This document shows positions 10,288-19,616 of a stretch of DNA of 64,000 bases, one piece after another (positions within the stretch are counted from its first letter, which is position 1; each line of letters starts with the position of its first letter). The position numbers were made by a program, and so were the translations under genes. A model generated the notes under the pieces. The model was not told the DNA's origin. It ran no database searches and saw nothing but the letters and a program-made list of their open reading frames with translations. Origin of the DNA: Burkholderia sp. BCC0322 (GTDB lineage: Bacteria > Pseudomonadota > Gammaproteobacteria > Burkholderiales > Burkholderiaceae); the NCBI RefSeq assembly GCF_902833045.1, contig NZ_CADFDU010000014.1, forward strand, positions 124,001 to 188,000. Reading direction: 5' to 3'.

Positions 10288-12450
10288 TTACTTCACGCGC
10301 ATGCCGGGCTTCGCGCCGCTGTGCGGCTCGAGGATGTAGAGACCCGGCTCGGCCTTCTCGTCGGTTGCCGACGCGGCAAGCACCATCCCTTCGGACAGGC
10401 CGAACTTCATCTTGCGCGGCGCGAGGTTCGCGACCATCACGGTCAGCTTGCCGACGAGCTGCTCGGGCTGGTAGGCGGACTTGATGCCCGAGAACACGTT
10501 GCGGGTCTTTTCCTCGCCGACGTCGAGCGTGAGCTGCAGCAGCTTGTCCGAGCCTTCGACGGCCTGGCACGCGACGATCTTCGCGATGCGCAGGTCGATC
10601 TTCGCGAAATCGTCGATCGAGATGGGGGCATCGTCCGCGCCGTTCACGACCGCCTGCTTCGCGTCCGCCTTCGCCTTCGCGTTGTTCTTCGCATCCTTCG
10701 CGGCGTTCGCGCTCGCGACAGCCGCGCCGGCGGCTTCGGCCTGCAGCGAATCGCGGTTCGCGGCGAGCAGCGCTTCGATCTGCTTCGGGTCGACGCGCGT
10801 CATCAGGTGCTGGTACGCCTTGATCGGCTGTTCCGACGACAGCGGCTTCGCGGCATCGGCCCATGCGAGCGGCGCGATCCCGAAGAACGACTCGACGGCA
10901 GCGGCGACGCGCGGCATCACCGGCTTCAGCGCGAGCGACAGCAGGCGGAACGATTCGAGGCTCACGCTGCAGGTTTCGTGCAGCGCGACCGCGTTGGCCG
11001 GATCCTTTGCGAGATCCCACGGCTTCGCGCCGTCGACGTACGCATTCACTTCGTCCGCGAGTTCCATCGTGTGGCGCAGTGCGCGGCCGTACTCGCGTGC
11101 TTCGTAGTGCGCGGCGATCTGGGGGATTGCCTCGCGCAGCTTCGCGACGAGCGGGTGGTTCATCGCGCTGTCCTGCACGCGGCCGTCGAAGCGCTTGATC
11201 AGGAAGCCTGCCGCGCGGCTCGCGATGTTCACGTACTTGCCGACGAGGTCGCTGTTCACGCGCGCCTGGAAGTCGTCGAGGTTCAGGTCGATGTCTTCCA
11301 TCGTCGCGTTCAGCTTCGCGGCGAAGTAGTAGCGCAGCCATTCGGGGTTCATGCCGGTGTCGATGTAGCTCTGCGCGGTGATGAACGTGCCGCGCGACTT
11401 CGACATCTTCGCGCCGTCAACGGTCAGGAACCCGTGCGCGAACACGTTGGTCGGCGTGCGGTGGCCCGAGAACTCGAGCATCGCGGGCCAGAACAGCGTG
11501 TGGAAGTACAGGATGTCCTTGCCGATGAAGTGATACTGCTCGGTGGTCGAGCCCGGGCGGACCCACGCATCGAAGTCGATGCCATTGCGGTCGCACAGGT
11601 TCTTGAAGCTCGCGTAATAGCCGACCGGCGCGTCGAGCCAGACGTAGAAATACTTGCCGGGCGCGCCCGGGATCTCGAAGCCGAAGTACGGCGCGTCACG
11701 CGAGATGTCCCAGTCGGCGAGCTTGGCCTCGCCGGCGTCGCCGAGCCATTCGCGCATCTTGTTGGTCGCTTCGGGCTGCGCGAGGCCGCTCACCCATTCG
11801 CGGAGGAACGTTTCGCAGCGCGGATCGGACAGGCGGAAGAAGTAGTGCTTCGACGTCTTGCGCACCGGCGTCGCGCCCGACACGACCGAATACGGGTTCA
11901 GCAGTTCGGTGGGCAGGTAGGTCGAGCCGCACACTTCGCAGCTGTCGCCGTACTGGTCCTTCGCGTGGCACTTCGGGCACTCGCCCTTGATGAAGCGATC
12001 CGGCAGGAACATTTCCTTGACGGGGTCGTATGCCTGCTCGATCTCGCGCTCGGCGATGAAGCCGGCGTCCTTCAGCGCAACGTAGATCTTCTCGCTCAGC
12101 ACGCGGTTCTCGTCCGAATCGGTCGAGTAGAAGTTGTCGAACGACACGCCGAAGCTGTCGAAATCGCGCTTGTGCTCGGCCCACACGCGATCGATCAGCT
12201 GCTTCGGGCTCAGGCCTTCCTTCTCCGCGCGCAGCATGATCGGCGTGCCGTGCGTGTCGTCGGCGCCGATGTAGTAGACCTCATGGCCATGCATTCGCAG
12301 CGTCCGCACCCAGATGTCGGTCTGGATGTACTCGACCAGGTGGCCGATGTGGATCTGCCCGTTGGCATAGGGCAGTGCGGACGTAACGAGGATCTGGCGG
12401 CGGCCTTGCGGCGCCGCAGCCTGCACGGGAGTGAGGTCGGATGCGGACAT
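10288..12450 (-). CDS. metG: Methionyl-tRNA synthetase
   Basis: A 720-residue class I synthetase that charges tRNA-Met. HIGH is at residues 34-37 and KMSKS at 348-352. A zinc knuckle is present with Cys158, Cys161, Cys171 and Cys174. The C-terminal EMAP/Trbp111-like tRNA-binding domain (about residues 610-720) is retained, and an Ala/Lys-rich linker (near 580-605) separates it. It is the full long-form dimeric enzyme. A TAGAAT hexamer at 12493-12498 on the minus strand is a possible -10 element. The gene ends facing tamB. Confidence 0.97.
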   Translation of the reverse strand: MSASDLTPVQAAAPQGRRQILVTSALPYANGQIHIGHLVEYIQTDIWVRTLRMHGHEVYYIGADDTHGTPIMLRAEKEGLSPKQLIDRVWAEHKRDFDSFGVSFDNFYSTDSDENRVLSEKIYVALKDAGFIAEREIEQAYDPVKEMFLPDRFIKGECPKCHAKDQYGDSCEVCGSTYLPTELLNPYSVVSGATPVRKTSKHYFFRLSDPRCETFLREWVSGLAQPEATNKMREWLGDAGEAKLADWDISRDAPYFGFEIPGAPGKYFYVWLDAPVGYYASFKNLCDRNGIDFDAWVRPGSTTEQYHFIGKDILYFHTLFWPAMLEFSGHRTPTNVFAHGFLTVDGAKMSKSRGTFITAQSYIDTGMNPEWLRYYFAAKLNATMEDIDLNLDDFQARVNSDLVGKYVNIASRAAGFLIKRFDGRVQDSAMNHPLVAKLREAIPQIAAHYEAREYGRALRHTMELADEVNAYVDGAKPWDLAKDPANAVALHETCSVSLESFRLLSLALKPVMPRVAAAVESFFGIAPLAWADAAKPLSSEQPIKAYQHLMTRVDPKQIEALLAANRDSLQAEAAGAAVASANAAKDAKNNAKAKADAKQAVVNGADDAPISIDDFAKIDLRIAKIVACQAVEGSDKLLQLTLDVGEEKTRNVFSGIKSAYQPEQLVGKLTVMVANLAPRKMKFGLSEGMVLAASATDEKAEPGLYILEPHSGAKPGMRVK

Positions 12451-12826
12451 AGGGTCTGTAGAGGGACAGCGGTAAAACGACGGGAAACTGCGATTCTAGC
12501 AGGGGCGCGCGCCAGCGACGCGGGCAGGCGCCCTTGACCGGGCGCCGAGACGGAAGGGGCTGCGCAAGCGGTGTGCCCGTCGGTGATGTGCTGCGTTGCG
12601 GCACGATTTCTGCGGGCAAAAAAAACCGGGGCGGATACGGCCCCGGAGCAACAACGACAAGAGGAGAATGGTGACGCGCCGGCAACACCAGCCGCGTACC
12701 ATAAATACTGACCACGGCCCGCGACAGAAGTTCGAAAATTTTTTCGATTGGTTACCGGCTCCGCCGGAAGCCTTGTCCGGCGGGGCTGCGCGGGCGTCGA
12801 GCCCGCGCGTTCCCCTCGTTGTGCGC
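12451..12826. other. Intergenic region between the OmpA-type gene and metG
   Basis: About 375 bp with no supported gene. It holds the metG upstream region (TAGAAT at 12493-12498, minus), an intrinsic terminator for the upstream lipoprotein gene (12618-12646), an A/T-rich palindrome TCGAAAATTTTTTCGA at 12732-12747, and a 7-bp GC-rich hairpin at about 12789-12808. The long frames here overlap the OmpA-type gene on the other strand and look spurious. Confidence 0.5.
12618..12646 (-). terminator. Intrinsic terminator downstream of the OmpA-type lipoprotein gene
   Basis: Read on the minus strand, a 7-bp CCGGGGC/GCCCCGG stem (12640-12646 with 12626-12632) is followed by eight T residues. It lies about 180 bp beyond the stop of the OmpA-type gene, giving that mRNA a long 3' untranslated region. 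Confidence 0.8.
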
Positions 12827-13471
12827 TTAGTGCGCCTGCGCTGCGCGCAGGTAGATTTCGACGCGGCGGTTCTGTGCGCGGCCAGCTTCGGTCGCGTTGT
12901 CCGCGATCGGGTTCGATGCGCCCATGCCTTGCGCCGACAGGCGGCCGCCGTTCACGCCGCGCTGTGCCAGGGCGTTCACGACGCTTTGCGCACGGTTCTG
13001 CGACAGCGTCTGGTTCAGCTGGGCCGAGCCCGTGCTGTCCGTGTAGCCGACGATCGATGCCGTCACTTGCGGGTTCTGGTTCAGCGTCGTCGCCAGGTCG
13101 TTCAGCAGCGGCGTGAAGGCCGGCGTGATCGCGTACTGGTTCGTCGCGAACGTCACCGAGCTCGGCACGTTCAGCTTCAGCGAGCCGTCCGGCTGCTCGG
13201 TCACTTGCGTACCCGTTTGCGCTGCCGACGGCGCGAGCTTGTTCTTGATCGCTTGCCAGTTGTAACCCGTCACGCCGCCGACCAGCGCGCCGACGCCCGC
13301 GCCGATCGCCGCGCCCTTGCCGCCGCCCGCCAGCGCGCCGATGCCTGCGCCCAGCGCCGCACCCGTGCCGGTACCGACGGCCGTGTTGTTGCCTTGCTGC
13401 GTGGCGCAGCCTGCCAGCAGTGCGCCGGCCAATGCGAAGACGGACAAGCGGGTCGCGATTTTCATGTTCAT
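12827..13471 (-). CDS. OmpA-family peptidoglycan-associated lipoprotein
   Basis: A 214-residue protein. The signal peptide ends in the lipobox LAGC (Cys near residue 22), so it should be lipidated. A glycine-zipper segment (about residues 33-70, GAALGAGIGALAGGG type) follows, and the C-terminal OmpA domain (about 100-205) has the peptidoglycan-binding pattern YTDSTG...N..LS..RA and NRRVEI near the end. This matches YiaD-like proteins that tether the outer membrane to the wall. It is monocistronic by context, divergent from mrp, with a terminator 180 bp downstream. An OmpA-like lipoprotein at this position in B. cenocepacia has, as I recall, been reported as immunoreactive. Confidence 0.9.
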   Translation of the reverse strand: MNMKIATRLSVFALAGALLAGCATQQGNNTAVGTGTGAALGAGIGALAGGGKGAAIGAGVGALVGGVTGYNWQAIKNKLAPSAAQTGTQVTEQPDGSLKLNVPSSVTFATNQYAITPAFTPLLNDLATTLNQNPQVTASIVGYTDSTGSAQLNQTLSQNRAQSVVNALAQRGVNGGRLSAQGMGASNPIADNATEAGRAQNRRVEIYLRAAQAH

Positions 13472-13819
13472 CTTGGATTCCTCTCTTGGTTGAACGAGTC
13501 GACAACGATGACAACAGTTACGGCTCCCTGCGCGGGCCGCCCGAAAAAGGAGGGCAGGCCTGCGCCCGCGGCAGCCGCCGAGGTGGCCGCATGCCCTGTC
13601 CGCCAGCGTGGCTGTTGGGACAGGGCAGCGCGTCAGCCTCTACAATATAGGCGGTAAGCGGCCGATTTGGCCCCATAGCATGCCGCACGCGAAGAGTGCG
13701 CCGGGTCGCGCGTTCGCGCAATGGCGTGCAACAGATTCTTTCACTTTTTCCGATTTTCGCAGCGTAATTTGATATTTTTTGACGTTCGCGCGCGAGAAAA
13801 ACGTTTTCACGGAGTTTCG
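13472..13819. other. Divergent promoter region between OmpA-type gene and mrp
   Basis: About 350 bp without a supported gene. A TACAAT -10-like hexamer occurs at 13641-13646 on the plus strand, about 175 bp before the mrp start; overlapping bases also give a TATATT-like element on the minus strand. The stretch 13735-13800 is clearly more A/T-rich than its surroundings. No good -35 partner was found, so promoters are only approximate. Confidence 0.4.
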
Positions 13820-14911
13820 ATGAGCATTGACCGGGCACAAGTCGACGCCGCTTTGGCGGCCGTCGTCGACCCCAATACCGGCCGTCCGTATGCGGCGAAC
13901 AAGGGCGTGCGCAACGTCGCGATCGACGGCGATGTCGTGGCGCTCGACGTGGTGCTCGGTTATCCCGCGCGCAGCCAGCACGACGACGTGCGCGCACGCG
14001 TCACCGCAGCGCTCCAGGCCGTGGCCGGCGTGCGCGACGCGCGCGTCGCGGTGTCGCAGGAGATCGTCGCGCACACGGTGCAGCGCGGCGTGAAGCTGCT
14101 GCCGAACGTGAAGAACATCGTGGCGGTTGCGTCGGGCAAGGGCGGCGTCGGCAAGAGCACGACGGCCGTCAACCTCGCGCTCGCGCTCGCCGCGGAAGGC
14201 GCGTCGGTCGGCATTCTCGACGCCGACATCTACGGCCCGTCGCTGCCGACGATGCTCGGTATCCACGGCCAGCGCCCCGAGTCGCCCGACAACCAGTCGA
14301 TGAACCCGCTCGTCGGCCACGGGCTGCAGGCAAACTCGATCGGCTTTCTGATCGAGGAAGACAACCCGATGGTGTGGCGCGGCCCGATGGCGACCTCCGC
14401 GCTCGAACAGTTGCTGCGCCAGACCAACTGGCGCGAGCTCGACTACCTGATCGTCGACATGCCGCCCGGCACGGGCGACATCCAGCTCACGCTCGCGCAG
14501 CGCGTGCCTGTCACGGGCGCGGTGATCGTCACGACGCCGCAGGACATCGCGCTGCTCGACGCGAAGAAGGGCCTGAAGATGTTCGAGAAGGTCGGGATTC
14601 CGATCCTCGGCATCGTCGAGAACATGAGCATCCACATCTGTTCGAACTGCGGCCACGAGGAGCACATCTTCGGCGCCGGCGGGGCCGAGCGGATGGCGAA
14701 GGACTATGGCGTGAACGTGCTCGGCAGCCTGCCGCTCGACATCGCGATCCGCGAGCGGGCCGACAGCGGCACGCCGACGGTCGTGGCCGATTCCGAAGGC
14801 GCGCTGGCGCGTCGCTACCGCGACATCGCACGCGGGGTCGCGCTGGCGATTGCCGAGCGATCGCGCGACATGACGTCGAAGTTCCCGTCGATCGTTGTTC
14901 AAAATACGTAA
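13820..14911 (+). CDS. apbC: Mrp/ApbC iron-sulfur cluster carrier ATPase
   Basis: A 363-residue protein with an N-terminal MIP18/DUF59-like domain (about 1-90) and a ParA-type P-loop ATPase with GKGGVGKST at residues 106-114. The CSNCG motif near residue 275 is the CXXC pair that binds a bridging [4Fe-4S] cluster in a dimer for transfer to apoproteins. The start MSIDRAQ was chosen because an upstream in-frame ATG adds a Phe/Arg-rich leader with no homology. It is transcribed towards the SodC-like gene and has no obvious terminator before it. Confidence 0.95.
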   Translation: MSIDRAQVDAALAAVVDPNTGRPYAANKGVRNVAIDGDVVALDVVLGYPARSQHDDVRARVTAALQAVAGVRDARVAVSQEIVAHTVQRGVKLLPNVKNIVAVASGKGGVGKSTTAVNLALALAAEGASVGILDADIYGPSLPTMLGIHGQRPESPDNQSMNPLVGHGLQANSIGFLIEEDNPMVWRGPMATSALEQLLRQTNWRELDYLIVDMPPGTGDIQLTLAQRVPVTGAVIVTTPQDIALLDAKKGLKMFEKVGIPILGIVENMSIHICSNCGHEEHIFGAGGAERMAKDYGVNVLGSLPLDIAIRERADSGTPTVVADSEGALARRYRDIARGVALAIAERSRDMTSKFPSIVVQNT

Positions 14912-14940
14912 AACCCTTGCGGGGCGGGGCCTCACGCTGT

Positions 14941-14968
14941 TTACGGCGCCGCGAGGCGCGGTATCATG
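14941..14968 (+). promoter_or_regulatory. Candidate promoter for the SodC-like gene
   Basis: TTTACG (14941-14946) and TATCAT (14963-14968) are separated by 16 bp and lie about 77 bp before the start codon. The match to sigma-70 elements is fair, not strong. Confidence 0.4.
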
Positions 14969-15044
14969 GCGACTTTTCCCGGGTCCCTTTACCCGCCCGG
15001 CGCGGCCGTCGTGTCAAACGGCCGCCAGCCGGCATGAGGATCGA

Positions 15045-15581
15045 ATGAAACAACGACATCACGGCGTGCGCGCCGGCCGCGTGCGGTGCGCGCTGCTGGC
15101 CGCCGCCGCGCTGGGCCTGCTGGCCGGCTGCACCTCCTTTTCCTCGTCGCACGAAAAACGGGCCGACGCGCAACTGCAGCCGACGGTCGGTTCGCAGACG
15201 CGCGGCGCGGTGACGTTCGTCGAGCGTCCGGACGGCGTGCAGGTTACCTACAACCTGGCCGGGCTGCCGCCGAACAGCGATCACGCTTTACAGGTACACG
15301 AACGCGGCGACTGCAACGCGGGCGACGGCTCGAGCGCCGGCCAGGTGTTCGCGCCGGCGGCCGACCGGCTGCGCGCGGGCGCTCGCGTCGCCGGCGATCT
15401 CGGCAACATCCACGCGGATGCGAACGGCGTCGCGGCCGGCTTCATCGTCGCGCCCGATCTGGCCCTCGACGGCGTGCGCTCGGCGATGAACCGCGCGGCG
15501 CTGGTGCACCGCGACCCGAGCGATCCCGCGTTTGCGCAGCATGGCGCGGGGCCCGCGCTCGCCTGCGGCGTGATCCGTTGA
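15045..15581 (+). CDS. sodC: SodC-like (Cu/Zn superoxide dismutase family) lipoprotein with degenerate metal site
   Basis: A 178-residue protein with a signal peptide ending in the lipobox LAGC near residue 28, then a Cu/Zn-SOD fold: VHERGDC, SAGQVF, AGDLGNI, and LVH motifs appear in the right order. Compared with the family pattern HVHE...GGHFNP...H.GDLGN...VH, the first copper His is Gln, the bridging His is Gln and the zinc His before GDLGN is Val; only the second His, the Asp and the late His remain. It may therefore bind metal poorly or be a non-catalytic member, although the locus is where I would expect Burkholderia sodC. It lies between mrp and dcd. Confidence 0.75.
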   Translation: MKQRHHGVRAGRVRCALLAAAALGLLAGCTSFSSSHEKRADAQLQPTVGSQTRGAVTFVERPDGVQVTYNLAGLPPNSDHALQVHERGDCNAGDGSSAGQVFAPAADRLRAGARVAGDLGNIHADANGVAAGFIVAPDLALDGVRSAMNRAALVHRDPSDPAFAQHGAGPALACGVIR

Positions 15582-15776
15582 CGGCCGCCGCGTGCGCGGG
15601 CCGATGATCGCGTAAAATGTCGGCCTTTCCCCGGCCGCCGTCCTGAATGGCGGCCTCCGTTTTCCGTCACGCAGCGTTTCCTGGCGCCCCGATATGAATC
15701 GACCCCCACGCTCACTTTGTTCGCTGCCCCTCCAGGGGGCCGTCAGCCTCCTTGGGACGACCCGGCGGAGGCTGGC
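15582..15776 (+). other. Leader region before dcd with hairpin and possible dispersed repeat
   Basis: This 195-bp gap holds a GGCCGCC/GGCGGCC hairpin (15633-15639 with 15649-15655) followed by a short T-rich stretch, a possible weak terminator after the SodC-like gene. The segment 15703-15776, rich in C-runs and containing CCTCCAGGGGG, resembles intergenic elements I have seen repeated in Burkholderiales genomes; no second copy occurs in this window. Confidence 0.35.
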
Positions 15777-16346
15777 ATGAGCATCAAGTCCGACAAATGG
15801 ATTCGGCGCATGGCCGAAGAGCACAAGATGATCGAGCCGTTCGTGCCCGATCAGGTTCGCGCGTCCGAGGACGGCCGCCGGATCGTCAGCTACGGCACGT
15901 CGAGCTACGGCTACGACATCCGCTGCGCGGACGAATTCAAGATCTTCACGAACATCAATTCGACGATCGTCGACCCGAAGAACTTCGACGAGGGTTCGTT
16001 TGTCGATTTCAAGGGCGACGTGTGCATCATCCCGCCGAACTCGTTCGCGCTGGCCCGCACCGTCGAATATTTCCGCATCCCGCGCACCGTGCTGACGGTC
16101 TGCCTCGGCAAGTCGACCTATGCGCGCTGCGGGATCATCGTCAACGTGACGCCGTTCGAACCCGAGTGGGAAGGCTACGTCACGCTGGAATTCTCGAACA
16201 CCACGCCGTTGCCCGCGAAGATCTACGCGAACGAAGGCGTCGCGCAGGTGCTCTTCTTCGAGAGCGACGAAGTGTGCGACGTGTCGTACGCCGATCGCGG
16301 CGGCAAGTATCAGGGGCAGCGTGGTGTCACGCTGCCGAAAACCTGA
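15777..16346 (+). CDS. dcd: dCTP deaminase
   Basis: A 189-residue trimeric enzyme that deaminates dCTP to dUTP, the main source of dUMP for thymidylate. The catalytic Glu138 lies in GYVTLEFSN and the substrate-binding KSTYAR block is at residues 112-117. Length and both ends match the family. The start follows a GGAGG site at 15766-15771. A strong hairpin with a T-run follows at 16380-16415, so it is probably transcribed separately from the decarboxylase. Confidence 0.97.
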
Positions 16347-16379
16347 TCTGGTTGCATAACGTCTCACCAGTTTCCGGGT

Positions 16380-16415
16380 GACCGCTGCGCGTGACGCGCC
16401 GCGGTCGTTCTTTTT
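16380..16415 (+). terminator. Terminator between dcd and the decarboxylase gene
   Basis: A 12-bp stem with one mismatch (16380-16391 with 16395-16406, loop of 3) is followed by a T-rich run ending at 16415. The run abuts the ribosome site of the next gene, so the hairpin could also act as an attenuator controlling decarboxylase expression. Confidence 0.7.
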
Positions 16416-16427
16416 GGAGAATCGCCC

Positions 16428-18707
16428 ATGAAGTTTCGTTTCCCCGTCGTCATCATCGACGAAGATTTCCGCTCCGAGAACATCTCGGGCTCCGGCATCC
16501 GGGCGTTGGCCGAAGCGATCGAGAAGGAGGGCGTCGAAGTCCTCGGTCTCACGAGCTACGGCGATCTGACGTCGTTCGCGCAGCAGTCGAGCCGCGCGTC
16601 GTGCTTCATCCTGTCGATCGACGACGACGAACTCATGCTCGGCGAAACCGGCCCGGACGGCGAACTGCCCGAGCTCGCGACCGCGATCATCGAACTGCGC
16701 GCGTTCGTCACCGAAGTGCGCCGCCGCAACGCGGACATCCCGATCTTCCTGTACGGCGAGACGCGCACGTCGCGCCACCTGCCGAACGACATCCTGCGCG
16801 AGCTGCACGGCTTCATCCACATGTTCGAGGACACGCCGGAGTTCGTCGCGCGCCACATCATCCGCGAGGCGAAGGTCTATCTCGACTCGCTCGCGCCGCC
16901 GTTCTTCAAGGAACTCGTCAAGTACGCGGACGAAGGCTCGTACTCGTGGCACTGCCCGGGCCACTCGGGCGGCGTCGCGTTCCTGAAGAACCCGCTCGGC
17001 CAGATGTTCCACCAGTTCTTCGGCGAGAACATGCTGCGCGCGGACGTCTGCAACGCGGTGGACGAACTCGGCCAGCTGCTCGACCACACGGGCCCGGTCG
17101 CGGCGTCCGAGCGCAACGCGGCGCGCATCTTCAGCGCGGACCACCTGTTCTTCGTGACCAACGGCACGTCGACGTCGAACAAGATCGTCTGGCACGCGAC
17201 GGTTGCACCCGGCGACATCGTGCTGGTCGACCGCAACTGCCACAAGTCGATCCTGCACGCGATCACGATGACGGGCGCGATTCCGGTGTTCCTCACGCCG
17301 ACGCGCAACCATTTCGGCATCATCGGGCCGATCCCGCGCGACGAATTCAAGCCGGAGAACATCCGCAAGAAGATCGAGGCGAACCCGTTCGCGCGCGAGG
17401 CGCTGCGCGAGAACCCGGACATGAAGCCGCGGATCCTGACGATCACGCAGAGCACGTACGACGGCGTCGTCTACAACGTCGAGATGATCAAGGACCTGCT
17501 CGGCGACCTGCTCGACACGCTGCACTTCGACGAAGCGTGGCTGCCGCATGCGACGTTCCACGACTTTTACCGCGACATGCACGCGATCGGCGACGGCCGT
17601 CCGCGTACCGGCGCGCTGGTGTTCGCGACGCACTCGACGCACAAGCTGCTCGCGGGCATCTCGCAGGCATCGCAGATCGTCGTGCAGGATTCGGAGAACC
17701 GCACGTTCGACAAGCACCGCTTCAACGAGGCGTACCTGATGCACACGTCGACGAGCCCGCAGTACGCGATCATCGCGTCGTGCGACGTCGCGGCCGCGAT
17801 GATGGAGCCGCCGGGCGGCACCGCGCTCGTCGAGGAATCGATCGCCGAGGCGATCGATTTCCGCCGCGCGATGCGCAAGGTCGACGCCGAATACGGCGAC
17901 GACTGGTTCTTCAGCGTATGGGGCCCGGACAACCTGTCCGAAGAAGGCATCGGTTCGCGCGACGACTGGATGCTGAAGCCGAACGACCACTGGCATGGCT
18001 TCGGCCCGCTCGCGGAAGGCTTCAACATGCTCGACCCGATCAAGGCGACGATCATCACGCCGGGGCTCGACGTCGACGGCGAGTTCGGCGAGACCGGCAT
18101 TCCGGCCGCGATCGTCACGAAGTACCTGGCCGAGCACGGGATCATCGTCGAGAAGACCGGCCTGTACTCGTTCTTCATCATGTTCACGATCGGCATCACG
18201 AAGGGCCGCTGGAACTCGATGGTGACCGAGCTGCAGCAGTTCAAGGACGACTACGACAACAACCAGCCGCTGTGGCGCGTGCTGCCGGAATTCGTCGCGC
18301 AGCATCCGCGCTACGAGCGTGTCGGCCTGCGCGACCTGTGCACGCAGATCCACGACGTGTACCGCGCGAACGACATCGCCCGCCTGACGACGGAGATGTA
18401 CCTGTCGGACATGGAGCCGGCGATGAAGCCGTCGGACGCGTTCGCGAAGCTCGCGCACCGCAAGATCGACCGCGTGCCGCTCGACGAGCTCGAAGGCCGC
18501 GTGACGAGCATCCTGCTCACGCCGTACCCGCCGGGCATTCCGCTGCTGATCCCGGGCGAGCGCTTCAACAAGACGATCGTGAACTACCTGCGGTTCGCGC
18601 GCGACTTCAACGAACGCTTCCCGGGCTTCCACACCGACATCCACGGCCTCGTCGCGGAAGAGGTGAACGGCCGCGTCGAGTACTTCGTCGACTGCGTACG
18701 CGACTGA
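16428..18707 (+). CDS. Lysine/arginine/ornithine decarboxylase (PLP, AdiA/LdcI class)
   Basis: A 759-residue fold-type I PLP decarboxylase of the large acid-stress/polyamine class. It has an N-terminal receiver-like wing domain (about 1-140), the aspartate of FDEAW at 368 that contacts the pyridine nitrogen, and the Schiff-base Lys406 in HSTHK. The C-terminal domain with YPPGIPL near 700 is intact. The amino-acid specificity cannot be settled by eye. Proton-consuming decarboxylation would serve acid resistance or cadaverine/agmatine/putrescine synthesis. No antiporter gene is adjacent. The next gene starts on the last base of its stop codon, so the two are coupled. Confidence 0.92.
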   Translation: MKFRFPVVIIDEDFRSENISGSGIRALAEAIEKEGVEVLGLTSYGDLTSFAQQSSRASCFILSIDDDELMLGETGPDGELPELATAIIELRAFVTEVRRRNADIPIFLYGETRTSRHLPNDILRELHGFIHMFEDTPEFVARHIIREAKVYLDSLAPPFFKELVKYADEGSYSWHCPGHSGGVAFLKNPLGQMFHQFFGENMLRADVCNAVDELGQLLDHTGPVAASERNAARIFSADHLFFVTNGTSTSNKIVWHATVAPGDIVLVDRNCHKSILHAITMTGAIPVFLTPTRNHFGIIGPIPRDEFKPENIRKKIEANPFAREALRENPDMKPRILTITQSTYDGVVYNVEMIKDLLGDLLDTLHFDEAWLPHATFHDFYRDMHAIGDGRPRTGALVFATHSTHKLLAGISQASQIVVQDSENRTFDKHRFNEAYLMHTSTSPQYAIIASCDVAAAMMEPPGGTALVEESIAEAIDFRRAMRKVDAEYGDDWFFSVWGPDNLSEEGIGSRDDWMLKPNDHWHGFGPLAEGFNMLDPIKATIITPGLDVDGEFGETGIPAAIVTKYLAEHGIIVEKTGLYSFFIMFTIGITKGRWNSMVTELQQFKDDYDNNQPLWRVLPEFVAQHPRYERVGLRDLCTQIHDVYRANDIARLTTEMYLSDMEPAMKPSDAFAKLAHRKIDRVPLDELEGRVTSILLTPYPPGIPLLIPGERFNKTIVNYLRFARDFNERFPGFHTDIHGLVAEEVNGRVEYFVDCVRD

Positions 18708-19534
18708 TGGCTGCGCACGGACGAATCCAGGCGATGCGCGCGGCGCTGGCCGCGCTCGTCGTCTGGGCGGCAGGGGCGGCCGGGCTGGCGGGCGCGGGTG
18801 TCGCGCACGCGGAAGTCGCGGCGGCCGACCCGATCGACGTCGCGATGCGGCAATGCCTCGCGCGGCGCGACCGGTCGTCGCCGGCCGGCCAGGTCCAGTG
18901 CATGGGCGAGGCGCAGCAGCAGTGGCAGGCGGTGATGGACGGCGCTTACCAGCGCCTGTTGAAGGATGCGCCGGCCGACGCGAAGCGCGGCTGGCAGGAC
19001 AGCCAGCGTCACTGGGTCACGTGGCGCAAGGATGAAGTACATCTGCTGAAGGCCGTGTACGACACGACGCGCGGCACGTCGTACGCGATGTCGAGTGCCG
19101 ACCTGCAACTGCAGCCCGTGCGCGATCGCGCGTTGGCGCTGCGAAGTGCCGCCGATCGCTATGCGCCTGCGCCTGCCGCCGTGCCGGTCGCGGCCGCGAG
19201 CGGCGCGCAGGGCGGCGCGAGTGGTGCCTCGAGCGCGGCCAAGCCGAACGGCAAGCCGGCGAACGCGCCGCGCGACCCGGCCCTGCGCCGCGTGCGGCCG
19301 TGCGAACAGGACGCCGCGTGCGAGCACGCGCTGTTCGACCTGAACCGCTATTACCAGAAGCTGCGCCGCAAGATGCCCGCGCATTCGGCCGCGACGCTCG
19401 TCCGCGCGCAGCGCGCGTGGGTCGGGTTCCGCGATGCGACGGCGCCGCTCGTCGGCGAGGACGGCCGCGTCGACCTGATCGGCGCGCGCATTGCGACGAT
19501 GAAGCGGCTGTCGGAGACGGCCGGCAACAAGTAA
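18707..19534 (+). CDS. Exported protein with two tandem LprI/DUF1311 domains
   Basis: A 275-residue protein with a signal peptide ending AHA (near residue 35). Two LprI-type domains follow: residues about 42-145 with C...VQC...A...W and 200-270 with C...C...L...Y..LR, separated by an Ala/Ser/Gly-rich linker (about 155-200). Single LprI-type domains are known as lysozyme inhibitors in some bacteria, so a periplasmic wall-protection role is possible but unproven. The ATG overlaps the decarboxylase stop by one base (TGATG); an internal ATG at 18734 would give a more compact signal peptide. A strong terminator follows. Confidence 0.75.
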   Translation: MAAHGRIQAMRAALAALVVWAAGAAGLAGAGVAHAEVAAADPIDVAMRQCLARRDRSSPAGQVQCMGEAQQQWQAVMDGAYQRLLKDAPADAKRGWQDSQRHWVTWRKDEVHLLKAVYDTTRGTSYAMSSADLQLQPVRDRALALRSAADRYAPAPAAVPVAAASGAQGGASGASSAAKPNGKPANAPRDPALRRVRPCEQDAACEHALFDLNRYYQKLRRKMPAHSAATLVRAQRAWVGFRDATAPLVGEDGRVDLIGARIATMKRLSETAGNK

Positions 19535-19571
19535 GCGCAATCGCGAAGCCGGTTGTACGGCGATACGGCAA

Positions 19572-19599
19572 AACGGGCACCCAAGGTGCCCGTTTTTGC
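19572..19599. terminator. Shared terminator between the LprI-type gene and the HAD gene
   Basis: A perfect 10-bp stem (19572-19581 with 19585-19594) with a 3-nt loop and T-runs on both strands lies between convergent genes, so it should stop transcription in both directions. Confidence 0.85.
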
Positions 19600-19616
19600 A
19601 TTGGGCGGCAGGTGAT

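Noticed and set aside
7844-11341. Very long minus-strand open frame (over 1100 codons) across tamB and metG
   Set aside because: It is the antisense shadow of tamB and metG in GC-rich DNA; composition is Arg/Ala/Asp-rich with no domain pattern, and both real genes carry clear motifs.
12596-13657. Plus-strand frame covering the OmpA-type gene
   Set aside because: It starts in the 3' untranslated region and runs antisense through the well-supported lipoprotein gene.
15288-18644. Minus-strand frame of more than 1100 codons opposite dcd and the decarboxylase
   Set aside because: Antisense shadow; the plus-strand genes have intact active-site residues and ribosome sites.
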